Under the pieces are notes generated by a model. That model made no database searches, was not told the origin of the DNA, and saw only the letters and a list, made by a program, of their open reading frames with translations. DNA of 64,000 nucleotides from Micromonospora sp. FIMYZ51 (GTDB lineage Bacteria > Actinomycetota > Actinomycetes > Mycobacteriales > Micromonosporaceae), in contig NZ_CP134706.1 in the NCBI RefSeq assembly GCF_038246755.1, positions 2,790,001 through 2,854,000 on the forward strand. The letters are read 5' to 3'. Below are positions 1-8,212 of this stretch, piece after piece. A program made the position numbers and the translations under genes. Every line of letters begins with the position of its first letter. Position 1 is the stretch's first letter.

Positions 1-3000
1 CCGGCCCGTCTCGGCTATCTCTTCTCCGGCCAGGCCGCGCCCGTCCGGTTCGACGCGGGCGTCCTGGGCCGGTTGCTGCCCGCGCCACCCGTCGGGTACG
101 ACGTCGACCTGGCCTCGAACGCCCCGGCGACCGGTGCCGTTGCCGACACCTCGGTCGCCCAACCGGCCATCCTGCGTGCCTCCCTGGCGGGTCTGGCCTG
201 GCTGCGTACGCTCGGCGTGCGGGCGCACGCCGCGATCGGCCACAGCCTGGGCGAGATCACGGCGCTGAGCTGGGCGGGAGCGCTGTCCGAGCAGGATGCC
301 GTGGCGCTGGTGCGGTGCCGTGGCGCGGCGATGAGCGGGTGCCCGAGCGCCGGCGGCATGGCCAGCATCGGCGCTCCCGTCGAGCGGGTGAGGGCACTGC
401 TCGACGCCGGTGGCGCGGTGGTGTCCGGGGAGAACTCGGCGACTCAGACGACGGTGTCCGGACCGGCCGTCGACGTCGACCGGGTGCTGTCCGTGGCGCT
501 TGCTGCCGGACTGCCCGCCACCCGGTTGGCCGTCTCCCACGCGTTCCACTCACCGCTCATGCGCGACGCCGTGCACCCGCTGCGGCGACAGCTGTCCGCG
601 CTCGCCTGGGCGGGACTGCGACGTCCGGTGTGCTCCACCGTGACCGGCGACTGGCTACCCGACGACTTCGACCCGGTCGACCTGCTCACCCGGCAACTGA
701 CCGAGCCGGTTCGCTTCCGCACGGCGCTGCACGCCCTGCTGGAGCGCGTCGACCTGCTGGTCGAGGTGGGTCCGGGCGCGGTGCTTACCGGACTGGCCGC
801 CGACACACCGGGCTGCCGGGTCGTCGCGATGGACGCGGGTGCGCAGAGCGCCCGCGGGCCGGCTGCGGTGACCGCGGCACTCTTCGCGTCCGGGGCGGCA
901 CCGGACGTGCGGGCCTGGTTCGCCCGGCGTACCACCCGCACCCTGTCGCCGCAGCGGCCACCGCAGTTCCTGGGTAACCCCTGTGAGCTGCCGCGGTCCA
1001 CCGAGCCGCCGCGCCGCCGCAGCCAGCCGCCCGCGCCGGCACCGTCCACGGCGGCGGTACCCACGCCCATCGCCACCCCGGAAGCTGACCACGACCTGCT
1101 CGATACCGTGCTCGCCCGGGTCGCGGCAGCGCTCGAACTGGAACCGGCGGCACTCACCGGCAGCACCCGGCTGGTGGCCGACCTGCACCTCAGCTCGCTG
1201 CGGGTCAGCCAGATCGCCGCCGAGACGGCCACCGCACTGGGCCGGGTCGCCCCGGTCGCGCCGCCCGCGCTGGCCACCGCCACGCTCGCCGAGTTCGCCG
1301 CGATGCTGGATGGCCTCCCCGAGGCCGGCGACGCCGCGGACGAGCCGGTGGCCGGCGTCGCCTCCTGGGTACGGGCCTTCACCGATCGGCTCGTGGACGC
1401 CCCGGCGCCAGCGGTGCGCCCCGGCGCCCGACGCCGCTGGGCAATCGTCGGCGACCTCGCCGCGCACCCGCTCGCGGCCCCCCTGGAGGAGTCGTTCCCG
1501 GCAGCCGGAACCGCGCCACCCGACGGTCGGCTGCTGGTGCTACCGCCCGGTCCCGACGTGCCGGCCGCAGCCGTGGTCGATGCCCTGACCAGCACCGCCG
1601 AGGATGGCCTGCCGCTGGTCGTGGTGCACCACGGCGGCGTCGGCGCGGCCGTCGCCCGCAGCCTCGCCGTCGAACGCCCCGACCAGGACGTGCTTGTGGT
1701 CGAGACACCGGTGGACGCGGCCTGCGTGAAGGCGGCCGCCGAGGAAGCGGTCGACTGGACCGGCTTCACCGAGGTCGTCTACGGTGCCGACGGCACCCGG
1801 ACCAGGCGGCTCGCCACGCCGGTCGCGCTGCCCGCCCGGCACGACGAGTCGATCCCACTCGCCGCCGGTGACGTGCTGCTGGTCAGCGGTGGAGCCAAGG
1901 GCATCGGGCTGGAGTGCGCGGTGGCGCTGGCCGAGGCCACCGGCGCGGTGGCTGTCCTGCTCGGCCGCAGCCCCGCCGACGATCCCGCCGTACGGGCTGC
2001 GCTCGACCGGATGACGGCCCTCGGTCGGGCCGCGCACTACCACCGGGTGGACGTCGCCGACCGCGACGCCGTGCACCGGACGGTGCGCGCCGTCGTCGCC
2101 GAGCACGGCCCGGTACGGGGATTTCTGCACGCCGCCGGCCACAACGAACCCCGGCGGATCGAGGAGATCACCACCGCCGGACTGCGCGCCACCCTGGCCC
2201 CGAAGTCGAGTTTCGACGACGTGCTGGCCGCCCTCGACCTCGCGGACCTGCGCTTCGCGGTCGGGTTCGGATCCGTCATCGGCCGCACCGGCCTACCCGG
2301 TCAGGCCGAGTACGCGATCGCCAACGAGTGGCTCGCCCGGCGAAGCGCGGAACTGGCCGTGGCACACCCCGGCGTCCACTGGCTGACGGTGCAGTGGTCG
2401 GCGTGGTCCGGCGTCGGCATGGGCGTGCGGCTCGGTGCCCTCGACGCGCTCGTCCGCGCCGGCACGGATCCGATAAGCGTGCCCGCCGGCACCGACATGC
2501 TGCTGCGCCTGCTCGCCCACCCCACGGCCACCGGCCCCGCCGTGCTCGTCGCCGGTCGGTTGCCGGCCAACCCGACCCTTCAGATGCGCGCGGGCGTGCG
2601 TCCGTCGTGGCGGTTCACCGAACGGTGGCTGGCGGACACCCCGGCGGTGGAGAACGTGGTCGAGTCCACCCTCTCCGTGGGCACCGATCCCTACCTGGAC
2701 GATCACGTCATCGACGGGATTGCGGTGCTGCCCGCCGTGTTCGGCCTGGAGGCGATGGCACAGACGGCGGCCGCGCTGCGGCCGGCTCCGGACGTCCCGG
2801 TCCGGTTCACCGGCGTCCGCCTCGACCGGCCGATCACGGTGGGCGACCGGTCCGACATCCGGATCGCCGCGCTGGCCCACGAGGACGGGCGGGTGGAACT
2901 GGCACTGCGAGCCGACGAGACCGGATTCGCCGTGGACCACTTCCACGCCACGCTCGCCGCTGACCCGACCCCGGCCGCCGCGAGCCTGGTCGACCTGCCG

Positions 3001-4011
3001 GTGGGTGAACCGGTCGTGCCGGCGGCGTCGTTCTACCGGCGGCTCTACTTCCACGGACCACGCTTCCAACGGGTCCGCGGTTACCACGTGGTCAGCGCGT
3101 ACGGCTGCGTGGCGAGCGTGACGGCGGACGCCGAGCCGTCCTGGTTCGGCGCATTCCACGATCCGAGGTTACGGCTCGGCGACCCGGGTGCCCGGGATGC
3201 CGTGCTGCACCTGCTCCAGGCGTGCGTACCTGACCGGCGGGTGTTGCCCGTCGCGGTCGAGGAGATCACCGTGTGGCACCGGCCGGTGGGCCGGTTGACC
3301 GTGACCGCCCGACAGCGCGCCGAGGACGGCGACCGGTTCGTGTACGACGTCGAGGTGGCCGACCGGGATGGTCGCCGGACCGAGCGCTGGACCGGGTTGG
3401 TCCTGCGGGCGGTCGGCCCGATCGAGTGGCCGGCCTGGCCGGTGGCGCTGCTGGGGCCGCAGCTGGCGCGCCGGCTGCGGGACCGTCACCCGGGCGTGGA
3501 TCTGGCCGTGTCGCCTGGCCGCCGCGACGACCACGGGTCCTCGCTCCGGGCCGCGCACTGGCTTGGCGGCGGCCACCTCGACGGTGCGGCGCCGGGTGGA
3601 CCGCGGCATGCGCCGGACGGGCGGATCGTCATCGGCGGCGACCGGGGTGCCTGTGCCAGCCACCTCGACGGCGACGTGCTGACCGTGGTCGCGCCCGGAC
3701 CGGTCGCGGTGGACTGGGAACCGGTCGGTGAGCGGATGCCACCCCTGGACGAGCGGCACCGGGCGCTTGCCGACCGGATCGCCGCCGAACTGAACGAGGA
3801 GCCGGCCACCGCCGCGACCCGGGTATGGACCGGCGTGGAGGTCCTGCGCAAGCTGGGTCTGGGGCCGGCGGCACCGCTTGTGTTCGCCGGCTCGGCACCC
3901 GGTGGCGAGGTGCACCTCAGCAGCGGCGGCTACCCGCTCACCAGCGTCATCGTCGAGGTTGCCGACCGTACGCCGGCACGGCTCGCCGTCTGCCTGGGGA
4001 CGCCGGCATGA
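1..4011 (+). CDS. pksE: enediyne polyketide synthase (PKSE), 3' part
   Basis: This is an iterative type I PKS that builds the polyene precursor of an enediyne warhead. The reading frame is open from base 1, so the ketosynthase lies outside the window. Visible in order, numbering from the first codon in the window: the acyltransferase start (LGYLFSGQAAPVR, near residue 4), AT active site GHSLGE with Ser about 82, and AFHSPL near 180. An acyl carrier domain follows with DLHLSSL and the likely phosphopantetheine Ser about 399. The ketoreductase has SGGAKGIG near 630 and the Ser/Tyr pair in GSVIGRTGLPGQAEYAIANE. The dehydratase has DDHVIDG with His about 902. A C-terminal region in the place of the PKSE phosphopantetheinyl transferase ends with RVWTGVEVLRKLG, a loose match to its Trp/Lys motif. 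The order AT-ACP-KR-DH-PPTase and the next gene are characteristic of PKSE. The 9- versus 10-membered type cannot be read from this part. Confidence 0.93.
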   Translation, partial: PARLGYLFSGQAAPVRFDAGVLGRLLPAPPVGYDVDLASNAPATGAVADTSVAQPAILRASLAGLAWLRTLGVRAHAAIGHSLGEITALSWAGALSEQDAVALVRCRGAAMSGCPSAGGMASIGAPVERVRALLDAGGAVVSGENSATQTTVSGPAVDVDRVLSVALAAGLPATRLAVSHAFHSPLMRDAVHPLRRQLSALAWAGLRRPVCSTVTGDWLPDDFDPVDLLTRQLTEPVRFRTALHALLERVDLLVEVGPGAVLTGLAADTPGCRVVAMDAGAQSARGPAAVTAALFASGAAPDVRAWFARRTTRTLSPQRPPQFLGNPCELPRSTEPPRRRSQPPAPAPSTAAVPTPIATPEADHDLLDTVLARVAAALELEPAALTGSTRLVADLHLSSLRVSQIAAETATALGRVAPVAPPALATATLAEFAAMLDGLPEAGDAADEPVAGVASWVRAFTDRLVDAPAPAVRPGARRRWAIVGDLAAHPLAAPLEESFPAAGTAPPDGRLLVLPPGPDVPAAAVVDALTSTAEDGLPLVVVHHGGVGAAVARSLAVERPDQDVLVVETPVDAACVKAAAEEAVDWTGFTEVVYGADGTRTRRLATPVALPARHDESIPLAAGDVLLVSGGAKGIGLECAVALAEATGAVAVLLGRSPADDPAVRAALDRMTALGRAAHYHRVDVADRDAVHRTVRAVVAEHGPVRGFLHAAGHNEPRRIEEITTAGLRATLAPKSSFDDVLAALDLADLRFAVGFGSVIGRTGLPGQAEYAIANEWLARRSAELAVAHPGVHWLTVQWSAWSGVGMGVRLGALDALVRAGTDPISVPAGTDMLLRLLAHPTATGPAVLVAGRLPANPTLQMRAGVRPSWRFTERWLADTPAVENVVESTLSVGTDPYLDDHVIDGIAVLPAVFGLEAMAQTAAALRPAPDVPVRFTGVRLDRPITVGDRSDIRIAALAHEDGRVELALRADETGFAVDHFHATLAADPTPAAASLVDLPVGEPVVPAASFYRRLYFHGPRFQRVRGYHVVSAYGCVASVTADAEPSWFGAFHDPRLRLGDPGARDAVLHLLQACVPDRRVLPVAVEEITVWHRPVGRLTVTARQRAEDGDRFVYDVEVADRDGRRTERWTGLVLRAVGPIEWPAWPVALLGPQLARRLRDRHPGVDLAVSPGRRDDHGSSLRAAHWLGGGHLDGAAPGGPRHAPDGRIVIGGDRGACASHLDGDVLTVVAPGPVAVDWEPVGERMPPLDERHRALADRIAAELNEEPATAATRVWTGVEVLRKLGLGPAAPLVFAGSAPGGEVHLSSGGYPLTSVIVEVADRTPARLAVCLGTPA

Positions 4012-4490
4012 GCTCGCGCGTCTACCGCTACCGGCACCGGGTCACCTTCGACGAGACAAACCTGGTGGGCAACGTCTACTTCGCCCACTACGCACACTGG
4101 CAGGGCCACTGCCGGGAGCACTTCCTCGCCGACCATGCGCCGGGCGTGCTGACCGGCCTGTCCACCGGGCTGGCACTGGTCACGGTGTCGCTGTCGATGG
4201 AGTTCTACGCGGAGTGCCACGCCCTGGACCTGGTCGACGTCGAGATGTCGCTTGTCGAACTCAGCGGCAACCGGATCACCATGGCGTTCGACTACCGACG
4301 GACCGGCCAGGGCGCCACGACCAGCGAACTCGTCGCGAGTGGCCGGCAGACGGTGGCGGTGATGTCCCGCGCCGACGGGCACCTGCGACCGGAGCCGGTC
4401 CCGGCGGACCTGGCCGCCGCGCTGGCGCCGTACGCATCACCCACCACCCACCGCCCGGCCGCCGCGCGACCCGCGCGGGCGGTTCGGTGA
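4008..4490 (+). CDS. enediyne hot-dog thioesterase (E10/TEBC type)
   Basis: A 160-residue acyl thioesterase that releases the polyene chain from the PKSE carrier domain. The N terminus carries the family pattern YRHRVTFDETNLVGNVYFA followed by HYAHWQGHCREHFL. This corresponds to the hot-dog thioesterases of enediyne clusters (SgcE10, CalE7, DynE7), which lack the usual acidic nucleophile-activating residue. The ATG overlaps the PKS stop codon (ATGA), so the two are translationally coupled, as in other enediyne cassettes. Length fits the family (about 145-160). The identification is strong because sequence and context agree. Confidence 0.93.
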   Translation: MSSRVYRYRHRVTFDETNLVGNVYFAHYAHWQGHCREHFLADHAPGVLTGLSTGLALVTVSLSMEFYAECHALDLVDVEMSLVELSGNRITMAFDYRRTGQGATTSELVASGRQTVAVMSRADGHLRPEPVPADLAAALAPYASPTTHRPAAARPARAVR

Positions 4491-4506
4491 CAACCGAGGA
4501 GGTCCC

Positions 4507-5439
4507 ATGCCCATCGTCGCTCCCGACCCAGCCGTCCCGTTGGCCGTCCGGCCCGAGACCGACGAACGCCAGCCACGGTACGGTCGCCACGCGCTGGTCG
4601 CGGTCGCCGTCGGCATCCTGCTGGCCATCGCCTGGTCCTTCGAGTTCGTCGACGGCGTCATCGGTGACAACGTGGCGAACACGTTGCTCGGCCACGACGC
4701 GAAGCAGACAGCCATCGGCGGCACGGTGGCCGGACTGGCGTTCGCGTTCGTCTCCGGCCTGGCCGGCACGTTCACCGCCTGCAACATCGCGGTCTTCGGG
4801 TTGGCACCACAGGTGGCTCGCCAGTCGTCGACGCAGGGCCGCATCCGCGGGCAACTGTCCGCGCTGGGTTGGCTCACCACCGGACTGATGGTGGTGGCGG
4901 TCGGCTACGGTGCGCTCGGCGTGTGGTTCAGCGACAGCCTGCCGCAACTCTCCACCGACACGGTCGGCGACGTGCCGGTGCGCCTCATCCAGGCGTCCGT
5001 GGTGTTCGGGGTGGTCGGTCTCGCGTTCGTCTACCTGGGGTTGGCCGCGCTGGGCCTGGCACCCGATCCGTTCGCCCGGCGGCCCCGGACCCGTCTGCTG
5101 GTGATGGGCGCGCTGATCGGCGCGTTCCTGATCGGCCGCCCGTTTCCGCTGTTCCGCAAGCTGTTCGAGTACGCCGTGGCGGAGAACAACGCCGCGTACG
5201 GCGCCGCCGTCTTCGCGCTCCAGGCGATCGGCAACATCCTGATCATGGTGGTGGTCGTGGTGCTGCTCTCGGCGCTCAGCCGGGGCCGGTTGCTGCGGGT
5301 GCTCGCCGATGACCGGCGGTACGCCTGGGTGGCCGGCACGGCGCTTGTCGCCCTCGGCGTCTTCCTCGTCGTCTACTGGGACGTCCGGCTGCCCGCGATG
5401 TTCGGTTACGGCTGGTTCCCGACAGCACCCTGGAACTGA
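4507..5439 (+). CDS. seven-span integral membrane protein of the enediyne cassette
   Basis: A 310-residue protein with about seven hydrophobic segments (roughly 28-50, 68-98, 118-142, 160-184, 196-216, 232-258 and 274-297). A short charged N terminus precedes the first. A GAGGAGG ribosome site stands a few bases before the ATG, and the gene starts 16 bp after the thioesterase stop. Segment 2 contains TFTACNIAVFG, faintly like transporter or electron-carrier membrane proteins, but I do not recognise the family with confidence. Enediyne warhead cassettes usually include conserved membrane proteins (UnbU is one), commonly upstream of the PKS. This may be such a protein or a cluster-specific exporter or redox component. 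Function is not assigned. Confidence 0.7.
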   Translation: MPIVAPDPAVPLAVRPETDERQPRYGRHALVAVAVGILLAIAWSFEFVDGVIGDNVANTLLGHDAKQTAIGGTVAGLAFAFVSGLAGTFTACNIAVFGLAPQVARQSSTQGRIRGQLSALGWLTTGLMVVAVGYGALGVWFSDSLPQLSTDTVGDVPVRLIQASVVFGVVGLAFVYLGLAALGLAPDPFARRPRTRLLVMGALIGAFLIGRPFPLFRKLFEYAVAENNAAYGAAVFALQAIGNILIMVVVVVLLSALSRGRLLRVLADDRRYAWVAGTALVALGVFLVVYWDVRLPAMFGYGWFPTAPWN

Positions 5440-5481
5440 GCCGGGTAAGGCGGTTGACGCGACCCCGAGGGGAGGAGGGAC

Positions 5482-6006
5482 ATGACCGAGACCGACGACA
5501 TCCAGCAGCCGGCCGACGCCGACCGACTGCGGGCGCTGCTGCGGCACCAGGCCAGCACCGTAACCGTCGTGACCGCCCCGGGCCCGCCGCTCGTCGGCTT
5601 CACCGCCACCTCCTTCACCTCGGTGTCGCTGCGGCCGCTCATCGTCTCGTTCTGCCAGAACCTGGCCTCGTCCAGCTGGCCCGTCGTCGCCCGCGCCCGC
5701 CACGTCGGGGTGCATCTGCTCCGCCCCGGGCAGCAGGAACTGGCCCGTACCTTCGCCACCAGCGGCATCGACCGGTTCGCCGCGCCCACGCGGTGGCGGA
5801 CCGGACCGAAGGGGGTGCCGATCCTCGACGGCACGCTGGCCTGGCTGCTCTGCCGGGTGGTCGACCGGTTGGCTGTCGGCGACCACGCGATCGTGCTCGC
5901 CGAGCCGGAGCTGTTGTGGCACGCCGACGCGGGTACGCCACTGCTCTACCACCAGGGCCGGTACGCACACCTCGCCGAGCACGCCGGACGGCGCGTCGCT
6001 GCGTGA
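5482..6006 (+). CDS. flavin reductase domain protein (SgcE6-like)
   Basis: A 174-residue protein of the short-chain flavin reductase family. These proteins reduce FAD or FMN with NAD(P)H and pass it to a partner monooxygenase. Family features are the opening LLRHQASTVTVVTA, the flavin-binding stretch GFTATSFTSVSLRPLIVSFC near 35-55, and the later HVGVHLLRPGQQELARTFA. A GGGGAGGAGGG ribosome site lies 5 bp before the ATG. Enediyne clusters such as C-1027 encode a comparable reductase (SgcE6) that serves a two-component monooxygenase. No partner oxygenase is in the window, so it would have to lie upstream of base 1. Confidence 0.82.
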   Translation: MTETDDIQQPADADRLRALLRHQASTVTVVTAPGPPLVGFTATSFTSVSLRPLIVSFCQNLASSSWPVVARARHVGVHLLRPGQQELARTFATSGIDRFAAPTRWRTGPKGVPILDGTLAWLLCRVVDRLAVGDHAIVLAEPELLWHADAGTPLLYHQGRYAHLAEHAGRRVAA

Positions 6007-6045
6007 CCGGGCCCGGCGGGTGGACGCCGGTAGCCGCCCGGGTCG

Positions 6046-6105
6046 CGCCGCCCGGCAGCCGACAGCGCCGCCCGGCAGCCGACAGCGGCGCCCGGCAGCC
6101 GACAG
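6046..6105. repeat. three tandem copies of a 20-bp GC-rich unit
   Basis: The unit CGCCGCCCGGCAGCCGACAG starts at 6046 and 6066, and a copy with one change starts at 6086. A partial fourth copy follows. The array lies between the flavin reductase stop and the ThuA-like gene and does not contribute to a convincing frame. It looks like slippage-type duplication in spacer DNA. The rest of the 6007-6246 spacer shows no gene. Confidence 0.8.
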
Positions 6106-6246
6106 CGCCGCCGGTACCGGAAGCCACCTCGGCCGGGGGCGGGAGACGGTGGCGCGCCCGGGTACGGTTGTCGATGGTCGGCAGGCGCGGCCGTCGCCCG
6201 GGCGAAAACGATGGCCTGGGGCGACGGACCGGGGGAAGGAGCGGGT

Positions 6247-6957
6247 GTGGCGCGGCGCAGAGCCCTGGTGGTCCGAGGTGGCTGGGCGGGACACCGGCCG
6301 GTCGAGGCGACGGAGTTGTTCATCCCGTTCCTCGAACGCAGCGGATACGCGGTACGGGTGGAAGAGTCGACGGAGATCTACGCCGACGCCGCCGAACTGG
6401 CCGACACCGACCTCATCGTGCAGTGCATGACGATGTCGCAGATCACCGCGGAGCAGGCCGCGGGCCTGGCTGCGGCGGTCGTCGCCGGGACCGGGTTCAC
6501 CGGCTGGCACGGCGGCATCGTCGACTCGTTCCGCGCCTGCGCGGAATACCTGCACCTGGTGGGTGGCCAGTTCGCCACCCACCCGGGGGTACAGCCGTGC
6601 GACCGGGTCGGCGGGGAGGAGGACAACTTCCTGCCCCACTCGATCACCATCACCGACCTCGGCCGGGAACATCCGATCACCGCCGGGATCGACGACTTCG
6701 ACCTGGTCACCGAGCAGTACTGGGTGCTGCACGACGACCTGATCGAGGTGCTGGCCACCACCACCCATCCGACGCGGGCGTGGCACCCGTGGCACCGGCC
6801 GGTCACCTCGCCGGCGATCTGGACCCGAAACTGGGGTGCCGGGCGGATCGTCGTGACGACGCCGGGACACAGCCTCGACGTGCTGGAACACCCGTGCGTC
6901 CGGACCGTCATCGAGAGGGGAATGGTGTGGGCGACCCGCACGGCATCGGCATCGTAG
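6247..6957 (+). CDS. ThuA-like domain protein
   Basis: A 236-residue protein of the ThuA/trehalose-utilisation fold, which resembles class I glutamine amidotransferases without their catalytic cysteine. Support comes from the opening RRRALVVRGGWAGHRPVEAT, the strand LIVQCMTMSQIT, the conserved TGWHGGIVDSFR near 95-106, HLVGGQFATHPG, and the late NWGAGRIVVTTPGHS. The GTG at 6247 is preferred because GGGGGAAGGAGCGGG lies just upstream. An earlier ATG at 6211 has no such site. Its 3' end overlaps the next gene by 31 bp, so they form a pair. ThuA-like proteins commonly accompany Gfo/Idh/MocA oxidoreductases in sugar metabolism. Their role here, and whether they belong to the enediyne cluster, is not known. 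Confidence 0.8.
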   Translation: MARRRALVVRGGWAGHRPVEATELFIPFLERSGYAVRVEESTEIYADAAELADTDLIVQCMTMSQITAEQAAGLAAAVVAGTGFTGWHGGIVDSFRACAEYLHLVGGQFATHPGVQPCDRVGGEEDNFLPHSITITDLGREHPITAGIDDFDLVTEQYWVLHDDLIEVLATTTHPTRAWHPWHRPVTSPAIWTRNWGAGRIVVTTPGHSLDVLEHPCVRTVIERGMVWATRTASAS

Positions 6958-8063
6958 GTCTCGGGTTCATCTCCCGCGCGTACCTGAACACGCTCGCCAA
7001 CCATCCCACGGTGCGCGTCGTGGCGGTGGCCGACCTGAACGCGGCCCGGGCCCACGCTGCCGCCGCCACGATTCCCGGCGCCGAGGCGGTAAGCGTCGAG
7101 CGACTGCTTCACCACCCCGACGTGGCGACGGTGCTCAACCTCACGATCCCGGCGGCGCACGCCGAGATCTCGGGCGCGGCGATCGACGCCGGCCGCAACG
7201 TCTACGGCGAGAAGCCGCTCACCGTCACCCTCCCGGAAGGCGAGTCGATCATCGGCCGGGCGGCGTCGGCAGGCGTCCGGATCGGTTGCGCGCCGGACAC
7301 CGTCCTGGGCACCGGTACGCAGACCGCCCGGGCGGCGATCGATAGTGGACTGATCGGCCGACCGCTTGCCGCATCGGCCGTCATGGTCACCCCGGGACAC
7401 GAGCGCTGGCACCCCGACCCGGACTTCTACTACGCCCCGGGCGGCGGCCCACTGCTGGACATGGGGCCGTACTACATTTCGGCGCTGGTCCACCTGCTCG
7501 GGCCGGTCCGTGCGGTGATCGGGGCAGCCAGTCGGCTGCGGGAGGCCCGGGTGATCGGCTCGGGCCCCCGCCTCGGGCAGCGGATCCCGGTCGAGGTGCC
7601 GACCCACGTGACCGGCGTGCTGGAGCACACCGGCGGCGCCCTGACCACCCTCACGACCAGCTTCGACGGTGTCGCGACGACGGCCGCGCCGATCGAGGTG
7701 CAGGGGGAGGCGGGCACCCTCGCGGTACCCGATCCGAACAACTTCGACGGCGAGGTCCGCCATCTCGCGCTGGACGGCCCGGGCTGGCGCACCCTGCAAC
7801 CGCAGGCCGGCTATGTCGCCGCCGCCCGGGGGATCGGCCTGATCGACCTGGTCCGGGCCGACGAGGCACGTCCGGCCCGGGCCAGCGGTGCGCTGGCGCT
7901 GCACGTGCTGGACATCATGACCGCCCTGCTCCGGTCGGCCGCCGAGGGTCGGCGGGTCGAGCTGACGACGACTGTCGAACGTCCCGCACCCGTTCCGCTC
8001 ACCCCGGCGCAGGAGTGGTTGTCCGCCCTGCCGCCCGAGCCCCGAACGGCTCCGACTTCCTGA
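6927..8063 (+). CDS. Gfo/Idh/MocA family NAD(P)-dependent oxidoreductase
   Basis: A 378-residue oxidoreductase of the glucose-fructose oxidoreductase/inositol dehydrogenase family. The nucleotide-binding glycine motif is GIGIVGLGFISRAYL at residues 6-20. The family lysine motif GEKPL is in NVYGEKPLTVTLPEGE near 95. Later come PGGGPLLDMGPYYI, which is typical of the substrate domain, and VEVQGEAGTL-like sequence. The GTG start at 6927 sits inside the end of the ThuA-like gene with GAGAGGGG upstream. The 3' part of an unbroken frame that starts much earlier is explained by this gene alone. The substrate is probably a sugar or cyclitol, but nothing in the sequence fixes it. Confidence 0.88.
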   Translation: MGDPHGIGIVGLGFISRAYLNTLANHPTVRVVAVADLNAARAHAAAATIPGAEAVSVERLLHHPDVATVLNLTIPAAHAEISGAAIDAGRNVYGEKPLTVTLPEGESIIGRAASAGVRIGCAPDTVLGTGTQTARAAIDSGLIGRPLAASAVMVTPGHERWHPDPDFYYAPGGGPLLDMGPYYISALVHLLGPVRAVIGAASRLREARVIGSGPRLGQRIPVEVPTHVTGVLEHTGGALTTLTTSFDGVATTAAPIEVQGEAGTLAVPDPNNFDGEVRHLALDGPGWRTLQPQAGYVAAARGIGLIDLVRADEARPARASGALALHVLDIMTALLRSAAEGRRVELTTTVERPAPVPLTPAQEWLSALPPEPRTAPTS

Positions 8064-8212
8064 GCGCCCACCGCAGCCACGGCGTCGCCCCCGCTGCCCG
8101 CCACCGGAGCACCGCAACGGCCGGGCGTGGGCAAGCTGTCTCGTGCTTGACACATTGGCTGATTACGATGGTGTCCGGTGCTGCTCGGCGGCAGCTCGAG
8201 AGGGGAGGGACC

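Noticed and set aside
6046..6105. Possible CRISPR-like array
   Set aside because: The three 20-bp units are directly adjacent without spacers, and there are no cas genes. It is a plain tandem repeat.
4276..6891. An 871-codon open frame on the minus strand opposite the thioesterase, membrane protein and flavin reductase genes
   Set aside because: It is antisense to four well-supported genes, has no recognisable domain, and is rich in Arg, Gly and His. That is the usual shadow of very GC-rich coding DNA.
8147..8169. TTGACA followed by TACGAT as promoter of the LQRxxGN gene
   Set aside because: The spacing is only 11 bp, too short for a sigma-70-type promoter. No better -10 is visible at 16-18 bp.
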